64,000 bases of DNA. Source: Tolypothrix sp. PCC 7910 (lineage in GTDB: Bacteria > Cyanobacteriota > Cyanobacteriia > Cyanobacteriales > Nostocaceae). Positions 26,776-35,746 of the stretch are shown here, piece by piece. The number at the start of each line of letters is the position of its first letter. Position 1 is the stretch's first letter. The stretch covers positions 6,511,501 to 6,575,500 of the forward strand of contig NZ_CP050440.1 of the NCBI RefSeq assembly GCF_011769525.1, given 5' to 3'. The notes under the pieces were generated by a model. It searched no databases. It was not told the origin of the DNA and saw only the letters and a program-made list of their open reading frames with translations. Both the position numbers and the translations under genes were made by a program.

Positions 26776-26918
26776 AAAAAAAATAGAACAATAATTTTGG
26801 AGGGGTTTGGGGGACGCAACCGTCACCCAATCGGGGGTTTGGGGGAGAATCCCCCAATTGAGCTAACTTGTTTAATAAGTGACAAATCAATCGCTAATGA
26901 GCTTAACCCAAGCGTATT
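26776..26918 (-). repeat. Dispersed repeat A, long copy 2 (inverted)
   Basis: Reverse complement of the repeat at 21922-22066, about 93 percent identical by eye. It lies in the def/protease spacer, which otherwise (26471-27041) shows no gene. Together with the first copy it brackets the block that holds the IS relic, dhaK, the PNPOx-like gene, the GST/TetR pair and def. Confidence 0.85.
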
Positions 26919-27041
26919 GAATTGGGTTTTAGTGGGGATTCCCCACCCTAGAATATTATTTAATAAAGTCTTACAAAGCATTAGACATAGGCTGAAACCT
27001 TTGATTATGAATGTAATTTAGTCTAAGGCTTAGTAGTAAAA

Positions 27042-28235
27042 TCAACTTTCACGCCGCACTGGTAAAGGAGCAGGTTTGACTGCTATTTGAGTAACTTGCC
27101 CATCGCGTTCTACTTGCATTTGTAAAGGATTACCAATTTTGCTATTTTCTACAAGCTTTTGCACGTCTTCTATTTTATTTACAGGCTGATTATTAATACT
27201 CCGAATCACATCACCAGTTCTTAATCCAGCAACAGAAGCGGGAGAGCGTGGGACAATCTTAATCAATAGAACGCCTTTATCTGCTGTCAGGTTAATGCGA
27301 TCGCCTAATTCATTATTAATTCTTTCGCGAATTTCGGGTGTTAGCGTCACCATTTGCACACCCAAATAAGGATGATCTACTTTGCCGTTAGCAATTAATT
27401 CTTGGGCAATTCTTTGTGCAGTGTTCACAGGAATAGCAAATCCCAAACCTTGCGCGCCACGGATAATAGCTGTGTTCATCCCAATCACTTGTCCACGTAC
27501 ATTCAGCAATGGCCCGCCAGAGTTACCAGGATTAATCGCTGCATCAGTTTGTAGATAATCAACACGCTTATCACTAGCACCTATATCACTGCTAGAGCGA
27601 CCTGTAGCACTAATAATCCCAGATGTGACTGTATTGTTTAAACCTAAAGGATTCCCAATAGCGATTACAGCTTCCCCTGGTTGCAAGCCATCGGAGTTAC
27701 CTAAAGCCAGAGTTGGCAGATTATTCGCCGCAATTTTGATGACAGCTACATCGGTTACCGGATCTTCTCCCAGTACTTTACCGTTAAATGTCCGGCCATC
27801 TTTGAGGGTGACAGTTACACTATCAGCACCGTCTACTACATGGGAATTGGTCAAAATTTCACCAGAGGAACTAATAATAAATCCAGAACCACTACCACGT
27901 TCTACCCGTTGTCGCGGCTGCGATGGTAGTTCGCCAAAAAACCGCCGAAAAAATGGATCTTCAAATTCCTCTGGGGTCTGAGAAGCTACGGTTCGCGAAG
28001 AATCAATGCGAACTACAGCCGAGCCAACTTTTTGTACTACTCCCACTACAAAGTTAGGATCGTTAGAGGATGAAAAAATGGGTGGTGGCACAATTGCCGA
28101 ATCAGGGTTAGTTGTGCTTTGAGGTGCTGCTTGTGACTGAGCATCACTTTCTTGCTTCCCAAAGGTCTTACCAGGTAAAAGAGAGCAACCTCCCAGAAAC
28201 ACCACTAAACTTACTTTTAAAAGCATCGACATCAT
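27042..28235 (-). CDS. HtrA/Deg-type serine protease with one PDZ domain
   Basis: 397 residues. N-terminal lipoprotein-like signal ([13 protein letters not shown], Cys17), a Ser/Pro-rich linker, a trypsin-like domain with His132 (TNSHVV), Asp162 ([10 protein letters not shown]) and Ser239 (PGNSGGPL), and one PDZ domain around 295-385 ([24 protein letters not shown]). This is the layout of the cyanobacterial HhoA/HhoB/HtrA proteases, which degrade misfolded proteins in the periplasm or at membranes. Which of the three it is cannot be decided here. The start at 28233-28235 has AGGAAAG at a good distance; a longer frame from 28313 lacks a site and would hide the signal peptide. Confidence 0.93.
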   Translation of the reverse strand: MMSMLLKVSLVVFLGGCSLLPGKTFGKQESDAQSQAAPQSTTNPDSAIVPPPIFSSSNDPNFVVGVVQKVGSAVVRIDSSRTVASQTPEEFEDPFFRRFFGELPSQPRQRVERGSGSGFIISSSGEILTNSHVVDGADSVTVTLKDGRTFNGKVLGEDPVTDVAVIKIAANNLPTLALGNSDGLQPGEAVIAIGNPLGLNNTVTSGIISATGRSSSDIGASDKRVDYLQTDAAINPGNSGGPLLNVRGQVIGMNTAIIRGAQGLGFAIPVNTAQRIAQELIANGKVDHPYLGVQMVTLTPEIRERINNELGDRINLTADKGVLLIKIVPRSPASVAGLRTGDVIRSINNQPVNKIEDVQKLVENSKIGNPLQMQVERDGQVTQIAVKPAPLPVRRES

Positions 28236-28482
28236 ACTATTTCTTTCCTGCTTCTGGCGTAAACCTTTGGTATCAATATTTTGGGCTGCACAGCAAATTT
28301 TGTTTATCTTCATGTGTCTTTGCTTCTCCGTGTTAGTCAGTGGGTGGTAGGATCTTGCCTACCGGGTATGCCCCAAAATGATTACAACTTAAAAGCTTGT
28401 TCCAGGTCTAGAGCATGTGAATGCTAAATTGGTGCTTGCTTATATCTTCTATTGTGACGATTAGCAGCAAGGGTGGTAGATA

Positions 28483-29853
28483 ATGGAAATTCCGATAGAC
28501 AATTTATGGAGTCAGGTATTAGAGCGCTTGCAGCTAGAATTATCCCGTCCTACCTTTGAAACTTGGATTAAAACTGCTAGTGCGGAACGATTAGAAAATA
28601 ATTGTTTGGTAATCTGTACTCCTAATCCTTTTGCACGTAATTGGTTACAGAAATATTACATAAATACCATCGCTCATGTCGTCCAAGATATTCTCGGATA
28701 TCCTGTAGAAATTTACATTACCGTTGCTCAAGGTAATGAAATGTCCCCTTTGCATGAACGCGAAGCGCCTTGGGAATTACCACCACCAACAACTACTCCA
28801 GAAAGCATTTCTAAACCTCAGCAAACCACCCATGAATTAAATGCTAAGTATGTCTTTTCACGCTTTGTAGTAGGTGCTAACAATCGTATGGCTCATGCTG
28901 CATCACTAGCGGTTGCAGAATCTCCTGGGAGAGAGTTTAATCCCTTGTTTTTATGTGGTGGTGTTGGTTTAGGTAAAACGCACCTCATGCAAGCTATTGG
29001 ACATTATCGCTGGGAAATTCGTGCTGATTCAAAAATATTTTATGTGTCAACTGAACAGTTTACTAATGATTTAATCACAGCTATCCGTAAGGATAGTATG
29101 CAAAGTTTTCGAGAGCATTATCGGGCTGCTGATATCCTGTTAGTAGATGATATTCAGTTTCTAGAAGGCAAAGAGTACACTCAAGAAGAATTTTTTCATA
29201 CTTTTAATACTTTACATGAAGCGGGTAAGCAAGTTGTCATCGCGTCCGATCGCCCTCCCAACCAAATTCCTCGTCTTCAAGAAAGACTTTGTTCTCGTTT
29301 TTCTATGGGGTTGATTGCTGATATACAACCACCAAATTTAGAAACAAGGATGGCAATTCTCCAGAAAAAGGCTGAATACGAAAATATTCGCCTTTCTACA
29401 GATGTAATTGAGTATATCGCCTCTAATTACACTTCTAATATTCGGGAATTAGAAGGCGCTTTAATTCGGGCGCTAGCTTATATCTCTATTTGGGGCTTAC
29501 CTATGACAGTAGAAAGTATTGCCCCTGTTTTAGAAACTCCCAGCGAAAAAGTAGCAGCTACCCCAGAGGTAATTTTAAAGGTTGTGGCTGAGAATTTTGA
29601 TATTGCAATTGAAGACTTAAAAAGCAACTCACGGCGCAGAGAAATTAGCTGGGCACGTCAAATAGGTATGTATCTAATGCGGCAACATACAGATCTGAGT
29701 TTGCCGAGAATTGGGGAAGAATTTGGGGGTAAAGATCATACAACGGTAATTTACAGTTGTGACAAAATTACTCAGCTACGAGAAAGCGATCGCACTTTAG
29801 TAAATACTCTCCGTCAACTGAGCGATCGCATCAATATGAATAGCCGTTCCTAA
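28483..29853 (+). CDS. dnaA: Chromosomal replication initiator DnaA
   Basis: Binds DnaA boxes at oriC and melts the origin. 456 residues. Domain I (residues 1-80) starts [15 protein letters not shown]; domain III is AAA+ with Walker [10 protein letters not shown] at 159-167 and Walker [11 protein letters not shown] around 213; domain IV ends with the DNA-binding signature [12 protein letters not shown] near 424-435. The start ATG at 28483 is preceded by AAGGGTGG. Immediately downstream lies a dense cluster of DnaA boxes. dnaN, which follows dnaA in many bacteria including some Nostocales, is not found in the next kilobases. Confidence 0.98.
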   Translation: MEIPIDNLWSQVLERLQLELSRPTFETWIKTASAERLENNCLVICTPNPFARNWLQKYYINTIAHVVQDILGYPVEIYITVAQGNEMSPLHEREAPWELPPPTTTPESISKPQQTTHELNAKYVFSRFVVGANNRMAHAASLAVAESPGREFNPLFLCGGVGLGKTHLMQAIGHYRWEIRADSKIFYVSTEQFTNDLITAIRKDSMQSFREHYRAADILLVDDIQFLEGKEYTQEEFFHTFNTLHEAGKQVVIASDRPPNQIPRLQERLCSRFSMGLIADIQPPNLETRMAILQKKAEYENIRLSTDVIEYIASNYTSNIRELEGALIRALAYISIWGLPMTVESIAPVLETPSEKVAATPEVILKVVAENFDIAIEDLKSNSRRREISWARQIGMYLMRQHTDLSLPRIGEEFGGKDHTTVIYSCDKITQLRESDRTLVNTLRQLSDRINMNSRS

Positions 29854-30170
29854 AAGTTAATCATCTACTTGATTAGCAGTTTTCCACAGGCATCACTATT
29901 TTCTTTGAATTTTACAGTCGAGTAATTTATCAAAAATATTAAGCCAAGTATAAAAATATATTAAATTTTTATTAGAATGTGGAAAAAACTTATTATTTGG
30001 GGAAAATTTTGGGTAAAACTTGATATTTTTGCAGAAAAACTTAAATTAAGTATAAATACCTTGTGGAAAAACCCCTGCACTTTTCCACAAGTTTTCCACA
30101 GATAGTAATTGACGAAACTCCCCGAAACAAAAATCAGGGAAAAGTTATCCACAATTTCCACAGCTAATGA
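29854..30170. other. Probable chromosomal origin (oriC) with DnaA boxes
   Basis: Seven DnaA-box-like 9-mers in about 280 bases: TTTTCCACA at 29880-29888, 30081-30089 and 30092-30100; its complement at 29978-29986 and 30062-30070; the consensus TTATCCACA at 30145-30153; and a one-mismatch box at 30154-30162. They sit in AT-rich DNA (e.g. 29930-29970) suited for unwinding, directly after dnaA. This combination is the standard bacterial origin layout. An unsupported 122-codon frame crosses it. Confidence 0.85.
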
Positions 30171-31283
30171 CATGAAACTAGGGAATAGCGAACAAGGAAT
30201 CGGTACAAGAACAACAAAAGATATATTTTCATTCTTTGTTGTTAGCAGATACAGATTAGGTTTCACTTGGCAATAGGGAATAGGGTATATTTTAGAGTGT
30301 GGTTGCCTGAAGATAATTTCTGATGACAAGGATAATCAACTAATCGACATTTAAGGCGCATTATTAGGGTATACATCTTGACCTACCTACAAGAGATTGA
30401 TAAATTTTCATCTACTAATTTAGATGTGTTTTAGCTTACTAGGTTGAAAAAAAGAATGCGATAAATATATGGATAGGAGAGCAAAGGTTTTCTCCCCTCA
30501 GAGAGATGATTGAGCTATAACAAAGATTATTTGAATTGGTATAAGTTTTATTAACATTACGACTAATACGCAACATAGATAAAAAATAAAAAAGGATGGC
30601 GAGAAACTAGGTGAGTGAATCCACGTTCACTCAAACAAGCAGCAGCAGGTAATATTAACCGAATCACGTAGTTTCGTCGCATCGCTACCGGAAATCAAAA
30701 ACTACGTGCAAATGCTCCGCCATAATTGCGTTTGCCATAATCCTAGTCTTTAGCAAGCTAGTCATAGCGCCTCACACAGAAGAATTTGGCGCAGCGATCG
30801 CCTGCATTATTTTGTGGTGATAGTTTTAAAAGACACCTTAGCGCCCAATCCCCACATTTCTCAGATTACTTGCGCCTGGGGGTAGGCTGTTTGCTAAATT
30901 AAATACAGTACTAAGGCTTTCTTAGTGCATAAATTCGTGCCAGTAAATTATTAGCTAATAGCTGTTGTTGAATATCAAGCAAAATCACATCTATTATCAG
31001 CATCTAAACCATATTCTCCCGACATCCTCATGTTGGCGGGGAATAACCTTGTAATGTTATAACGTCATCAGTTCTAGATGCAAAATGGGGAACACTGAAT
31101 ACAGTGAGTTAATTACCTATGCTGGACGAGAGTTAGACTTGGTCTCTATTACTCTTTCCACATTTACAATTAGGGGCTTCTCAGGTTTTCCCTCGCTACT
31201 TGCGTCAACCCCGTCAGACACAATCGACAAGCAATGCTAACGCCAGCACTGCTGAACATTTTTAAGCAGGTGGGTCAATAGTA
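30171..31283. other. Non-coding region between oriC and the coiled-coil gene
   Basis: About 1.1 kb without a credible gene. It contains a decayed relative of MITE-like element C (30443-30543), a 7-bp-stem hairpin at 30613-30632 (GAGTGAA/TTCACTC), GCGATCGC sites and the promoter region of the next gene. No RNA gene was recognised. Its position beside oriC may matter for replication. Confidence 0.5.
30443..30543 (+). repeat. MITE-like element C, decayed relative
   Basis: Shares GTTGAAAAAAAGAATGCGAT at the left and ATTATTTGAATTGGTATA at the right with elements 5302-5407 and 45132-45232. Its interior is different, and the left TAATACCAA end is missing or changed. Confidence 0.55.
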
Positions 31284-32888
31284 ATGAATGAAGCTGAAAC
31301 CTCAAATAATGGGGCTTTTATTGAATCCTTAAATTCTGCTAATTCGCCACAAATGGAGGAGGCGAGTTGTCCTTTCTATTCTGTTGTGCCTAATGACAAT
31401 ATGACACAACAGTTGCCACTCCTCCAACCAGCAAAAGACGAGCAGCCTGAGACTCAAGCCCCAGATGTAACAGTAGATGCAACCAAGCAAGACTGGGTTG
31501 CTGAGCCTGATATTCAACAACAACTTTTGGTAAATGCAGAATTTCAGAAATTGTTGGCGTTGAATCAAGAATTGCGTTCTGCTAACGATGATTTGTTTGA
31601 GCAGGTAGAACACCTTAAAGATGAATTAACTGATGCTCAAAAAGCTATACAGTGGCAAAAAAAACGCTTTGGTGTCACTGAGTCCATGCTCAACCAACAA
31701 ACTCAAGAACTCAACGCAGCCCAAGAACAAATAAAATCTTTATTCGAGGAATTAGAAACTGCTGTCCAAAGCGTTCAGCGTCAAGAAATTTTCATTGAAA
31801 CTTATAAAGCACAGTTACAGATTAGTCAACAACGCCTAGCGCAGTTAGAACGAGAATGTTCGCTTCTGCAAACTAACTATAGCGAGCAGTCTCAGCAGCT
31901 ATTGCAATCTGAAAACTCCTGTAGAGAGTTGCGAACTAGACTAATGCGGCAACAGCGACAGACCCTACAATTTAAAGCAGCTCTAGAAAAGTGTTTAGAG
32001 CCACCTGTTCCCGGTGAAGAGTCCTCGGAAGATACTGCACGTCCCCGTAATTCTAATGGTAGGCAATCAAGATTTGCGAAAAAAGCACGGTCTTTGTTTC
32101 CCAATGCCCAGCCAATTAAGCCTTGGTCAGCTGCATCAGAAGCTTTAGATGATAATTTAGATAATTCTTTGCAGGAATCTTCAGTAGCACCTTCACAACC
32201 AAAAACTGAACCAACTGCAACTCCATCTTCTCCTTGGGATTGGTCAGACCGCGAAAAGACTTCAACAACAGCTAAATCAAATAGTGCGCCAGAATCAACT
32301 CCCTTTGTAGCTTCATCACCTGGCGCGGAAAATTCCTCGACTAAACCACAACCAGTTTCTCCTTTAGGTTCATCAAGCATTGATGAGCTAGATAGTCTCA
32401 TCCAAATGTTTTTTGCTGCTCAACCTGCATCTACACCTTCAACGTCTACCACTGTTGAAATAAATGTAGAGAGTCACCCAGCCGATGATGTAACTATTTG
32501 GGAAACCGTCGCCAAAACGGTTACAGATGATGAAGAAACAAATGCTGTATCCCCACAACAAGTTTTAGGCGAAAGCAAACCAACTATTAAAACTTCTAAT
32601 AATAAAGAAGAGAATCATACTTCTTCACCAGCTAAAAAGTCATCAAAATCTGCTAATCCACCTGTTGCTCACACAACAGCAGCAGCAGAAAATGATGACT
32701 ACTGGGCAGAAATTTCCCAACTCAATCAAGTGGATATGCCTTTACCCGATGTTAGCCAAGATGCAGATGGTGGCTCTGGTATCGACAATCAATCACCCTC
32801 ACCAGTGGTTTATCCCCAACGTCCACCCAAAGGACGCAAGTCTTTAGCATCTGTGGAGTTACCGAATTTTCGCCAGAAGAGGCAATAA
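31284..32888 (+). CDS. Large coiled-coil protein with disordered C-terminal half, function unknown
   Basis: 534 residues without membrane helix or signal peptide. Residues ~75-235 form a long coiled coil (LLALNQELRSANDDLFEQVE through QLERECSLLQTNYSEQSQQL). The C-terminal ~300 residues are Ser/Thr/Pro/Glu-rich and likely disordered. Two short ordered islands stand out: SSIDELDSLIQMFFA around 363-377 and a basic C-terminus (RPPKGRKSLASVELPNFRQ). I cannot assign a family; similar coiled-coil proteins occur in filamentous cyanobacteria. The first ATG at 31284 has only weak upstream complementarity to the ribosome. It is the first gene after oriC, but no functional link is shown. Confidence 0.8.
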   Translation: MNEAETSNNGAFIESLNSANSPQMEEASCPFYSVVPNDNMTQQLPLLQPAKDEQPETQAPDVTVDATKQDWVAEPDIQQQLLVNAEFQKLLALNQELRSANDDLFEQVEHLKDELTDAQKAIQWQKKRFGVTESMLNQQTQELNAAQEQIKSLFEELETAVQSVQRQEIFIETYKAQLQISQQRLAQLERECSLLQTNYSEQSQQLLQSENSCRELRTRLMRQQRQTLQFKAALEKCLEPPVPGEESSEDTARPRNSNGRQSRFAKKARSLFPNAQPIKPWSAASEALDDNLDNSLQESSVAPSQPKTEPTATPSSPWDWSDREKTSTTAKSNSAPESTPFVASSPGAENSSTKPQPVSPLGSSSIDELDSLIQMFFAAQPASTPSTSTTVEINVESHPADDVTIWETVAKTVTDDEETNAVSPQQVLGESKPTIKTSNNKEENHTSSPAKKSSKSANPPVAHTTAAAENDDYWAEISQLNQVDMPLPDVSQDADGGSGIDNQSPSPVVYPQRPPKGRKSLASVELPNFRQKRQ

Positions 32889-32894
32889 TTGCAC

Positions 32895-32914
32895 AGACGC
32901 GATTAATTGCGTCT
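32895..32914 (+). repeat. Short palindrome, variant of 5600-5619
   Basis: AGACGCGATTAATTGCGTCT (one-base variant) a few bases after the coiled-coil gene, extended by flanking TGC and GCA arms. Possibly the 3' hairpin of that transcript. Confidence 0.6.
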
Positions 32915-32920
32915 GCACTC

Positions 32921-32990
32921 AAAAGTCAAGGGTCAAGGGTCAAGGGTAAATTATATACTCAATGCCCCATGCCCCATGCCCTATGCCCCA
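32921..32990 (+). repeat. Tandem short repeats (TCAAGGG, CCCATGC)n
   Basis: Three TCAAGGG units followed by several ATGCCCC units between converging genes, STRR-type heptamers. Confidence 0.8.
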
Positions 32991-32992
32991 AT

Positions 32993-35125
32993 CTAATTGA
33001 GAATTTGCGCTTCTGAGTTTTGAATTGAGCCTTCTGGGTTTACTTCCGCTATTTGATTTGGCGATCGCGGCTTGCCTGTAGTAATGGCATAGTTAATAGC
33101 TAACAGCCGCAACCACAACGCCGGATAGCGGGGTTCTAGCCAAGGGCCTACTTGATTAAGAAAGCTGGTAAACCAACCATTCAACAAAGCGCTGACTAGG
33201 GCATAACTACCAAAGTTAAAATAATTCCCCAGCCAACGCAGTAAATCTTTTGGCCCTGCTAGTTCCCAAATCCACAATAGCAGGGCTGGATTTTTGCGGG
33301 CTGCTTTGATGGCGAGGCGGTTAAAGGTGAACCAATCGCATCGGTCTTTAATGAAATTATCTGCGACATCTGGGGGTTCATCTGCCAATAGCCCAAAGAA
33401 GGTATTCAGCATAGAGTTGATTCTTTGGGGTGGTAAAAATTTACCAGTTGGTACCATCATGCCCTTAGAAAATAGCCAAGTTACCGAAACGTTACTTTGG
33501 TAGGCGCGGATTCGGTTTAAATGGCGGAAACTTAGCAGATTATGCTTGAGGGCGATATCTAAAAGTTTTGTGAGACGTTCTAAGTTACGTACTAGAGAAC
33601 CAAAGCCAGTAAATACGAGAGGTGACTGGAGTGATGCAGCGTCACCGATCGCAATTAATCGATCAAAGGCAACTGTGCGATCGCTACTTCCCACACTAAA
33701 ATGCCCTGGTATATAGCCAAAAGTGGGTTTTTTCCATACCAGCTTGTCTACATCACAGCGCCGATATTCCGGCAAAATCGTGAAAAAGTCCTCGTACATT
33801 TCTAACAAGGAACCAGGATTTTTGGGGTTGACTTCGTGGTAATGAAACAAATAAATCGTCAGTTCTTCCCCAATTCCCGGAAATAATTCCCAAATTAATT
33901 GCCTACCGCGAGAAATATCGCCGTGGCTGTAAAGAACATCTCCATATTGAGAATCCCAAACCTGCGGCTCAAATCCTTTATCAATTACCGCACCCACTGT
34001 AGGGCAAACACTGTCAAAAGCCCGACCGCCATTTAATTGCCAAGCAATTGGGGAAGCTGTACCCATCGCATCCACTAACAACCGTCCGCTTACTTGCTTT
34101 TCGGCTTGACTAGGTAAATGCTTGACATTAACTAAAACTTGTGTTTTATAAATATCAGCACGCAGAAACTCTGTTTCATCCCAGATTTCACCGCCTGCGG
34201 CACGGAGCTTTTGACCGCACATTTGCAGCCATTTATCAGAGTCGAGGGCAATATTAAGCACGGTGGGAGTATGCAAAACAGGCGATCGCAATTTTCGGGG
34301 ATTATTGGCATCAAAAAATTTATTGAACCCATCTTTATACTCGCGGGCGATGACTGTTTCTAACTCAGCATGAGTCACCAACCCTAAATTAATTAAGCTT
34401 TGCAGCTCATCACGCGAAATATTCCATTCGCGATTCATCCGCCCAAAAGGCATCCGTTCTATCAGTAAAACTTTATATCCCAATTTTGCCATTACTGCCG
34501 CATGAATCGCACCTAATGCACCGCCGATGTAGATGATGTCGTAGCTAGGGGATGAGGGAGATGTTATCCCCAGTCCCCGCTCCCCAGTCCCCAATCCCCA
34601 GTCCCCTCGATGCGAAAACACAAACTGTCGCGGTTGCTGTGGATTCCTTACGCCTTCGCGCCATCTTTGTTCCCACCAGTAGGCGCGTGTTAGGTCATAT
34701 TCCCCATTGGGCATTTTCTGAAAATACTTGACGGTGAGGGGGTAATGAGGTTGTAATGCATCAAATATTGATTGTTTGGATAAATCAATAACCGGGGGTT
34801 CTAGGTAGTTATGAGGAAAGCGGCTTCTGATGTCAGTAATCAGGCGGTGTAGAATTTGCTTTTCTTGAGGAAAAGGTCGATCTGCCCAACGGAAAACTTT
34901 TAAATAAGTAGTTCGCTGTACCGACCAAACAAATATAGAAAGTTCCGTTGGCAAATTTTCGGAAATCGGTACTTCAGCCGTTGTAGTGTCAGCAGATACT
35001 TTCAGACGAAACCCATCTGGAGTATTTATTTTTTCACCATTGTCTGGTTGAAAATCTGCTTGTAGCCAACTGCGTACAGCGGCCATATCTGGTGTCGGAA
35101 CTTCTAAATAAAGGATTTCTTTCAT
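32993..35125 (-). CDS. cruP: Lycopene cyclase-family flavoprotein, CruP type
   Basis: 710 residues. Member of the CruA/CruP family of FAD-dependent lycopene cyclase-like proteins found in cyanobacteria and, as CruP, in plant plastids, where it is linked to photo-oxidative protection. The N-terminal domain starts KEILYLEVPTPDMAAVRSWLQ. The dinucleotide-binding fold begins about residue 195 (YDIIYIGGALGAIHAAVMA, KVLLIERMPFG). Later come LVDAMGTASPIAWQL, IAIGDAASLQSPLVFTGFGS and a helical C-terminus. An insertion of about 20 residues before the Rossmann strand (DNA 34548-34607) is coded by a noncoding-type G/C repeat. The start ATG at 35123-35125 matches the family; a TTG-initiated frame 16 codons longer does not. 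CruP rather than CruA is my judgement from overall sequence. Confidence 0.8.
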   Translation of the reverse strand: MKEILYLEVPTPDMAAVRSWLQADFQPDNGEKINTPDGFRLKVSADTTTAEVPISENLPTELSIFVWSVQRTTYLKVFRWADRPFPQEKQILHRLITDIRSRFPHNYLEPPVIDLSKQSIFDALQPHYPLTVKYFQKMPNGEYDLTRAYWWEQRWREGVRNPQQPRQFVFSHRGDWGLGTGERGLGITSPSSPSYDIIYIGGALGAIHAAVMAKLGYKVLLIERMPFGRMNREWNISRDELQSLINLGLVTHAELETVIAREYKDGFNKFFDANNPRKLRSPVLHTPTVLNIALDSDKWLQMCGQKLRAAGGEIWDETEFLRADIYKTQVLVNVKHLPSQAEKQVSGRLLVDAMGTASPIAWQLNGGRAFDSVCPTVGAVIDKGFEPQVWDSQYGDVLYSHGDISRGRQLIWELFPGIGEELTIYLFHYHEVNPKNPGSLLEMYEDFFTILPEYRRCDVDKLVWKKPTFGYIPGHFSVGSSDRTVAFDRLIAIGDAASLQSPLVFTGFGSLVRNLERLTKLLDIALKHNLLSFRHLNRIRAYQSNVSVTWLFSKGMMVPTGKFLPPQRINSMLNTFFGLLADEPPDVADNFIKDRCDWFTFNRLAIKAARKNPALLLWIWELAGPKDLLRWLGNYFNFGSYALVSALLNGWFTSFLNQVGPWLEPRYPALWLRLLAINYAITTGKPRSPNQIAEVNPEGSIQNSEAQILN
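34548..34607 (-). repeat. STRR-type repeat inserted in frame within cruP
   Basis: Tandem units CCCAGTC/CCCAATC (GGGGACT, GGGGATT on the coding strand), the same repeat as in the intergenic region at 40451-40490, lie inside the cruP reading frame. They encode GDWGLGTGERGLGI, a low-complexity loop just before the FAD-binding strand. Confidence 0.75.
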
Positions 35126-35286
35126 TTTTTTTCTGACATCTCCGCTAAATCTACTCACTAAGACAGATTTCAAGAAGGCATGAAATACGATAAACTCCGC
35201 CCTATCAGTTGCTTAAAGATTTGATGAAGAGATTTTAATAATTTGTCAAACATCTAGTTCATTCTAAATTTCTGTAAACCCACGCC

Positions 35287-35520
35287 ATGAATTATCCCAT
35301 CCCAGACAGCCCCCAAGACATTGTTGCCCTGCAACAAAGACCTGTTGATGAAGAATTGGTTGCATCTGCGATCGCTGGAGTTATTAAAATTGTGCGGGCG
35401 CAGGGCCAATCTTTGGAAGAGTTAACCGCCCAAGTCCTAGCTGACGACCAGATGCTTGATAAACAGCAACGGCGCTGGCTAAGTAAATTACTTGCTCAAG
35501 CTTGGGAAAATTTCTCTTAG
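35287..35520 (+). CDS. Small protein, function unknown
   Basis: 77 residues, acidic and helical, no membrane segment or Cys. It reads YPIPDSPQDIVALQQRPVDE then LVASAIAGVIKIVRAQGQSLE and ends QQRRWLSKLLAQAWENF. The codon pattern and clean start (ACGCC-ATG at 35287) look genuine, and small proteins of this look are conserved as hypotheticals in cyanobacteria. It is divergent from cruP, 160 bases away. No role can be assigned. Confidence 0.65.
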   Translation: MNYPIPDSPQDIVALQQRPVDEELVASAIAGVIKIVRAQGQSLEELTAQVLADDQMLDKQQRRWLSKLLAQAWENFS

Positions 35521-35746
35521 TAGAAGATTTAGTACAGGCGGTTATTAGGTTGATGGATGTTTGCCCAGATTGCCAATCGCATTTTTTGGTGTGGGAAGTC
35601 AAGTGATGTGTGGTGAAGATTGGCAATGAGGCTGAGCATTATTTAGCCAGGAGTCAAGTGTCAAGGGTCAAAGTATTGTAGTATGTTCTACTTTGGACTG
35701 TTGACTACCATCGCAAAAAATCATAGATGTGCTGTGAATGCACAAT

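Noticed and set aside
29961-30329. 122-codon frame on the minus strand over the DnaA boxes
   Set aside because: Its residues are dictated by AT-rich origin sequence and DnaA boxes; no ribosome-binding site or family resemblance.
31892-32401. 169-codon minus-strand frame inside the coiled-coil gene
   Set aside because: Antisense shadow in low-complexity Ser/Thr-rich DNA.
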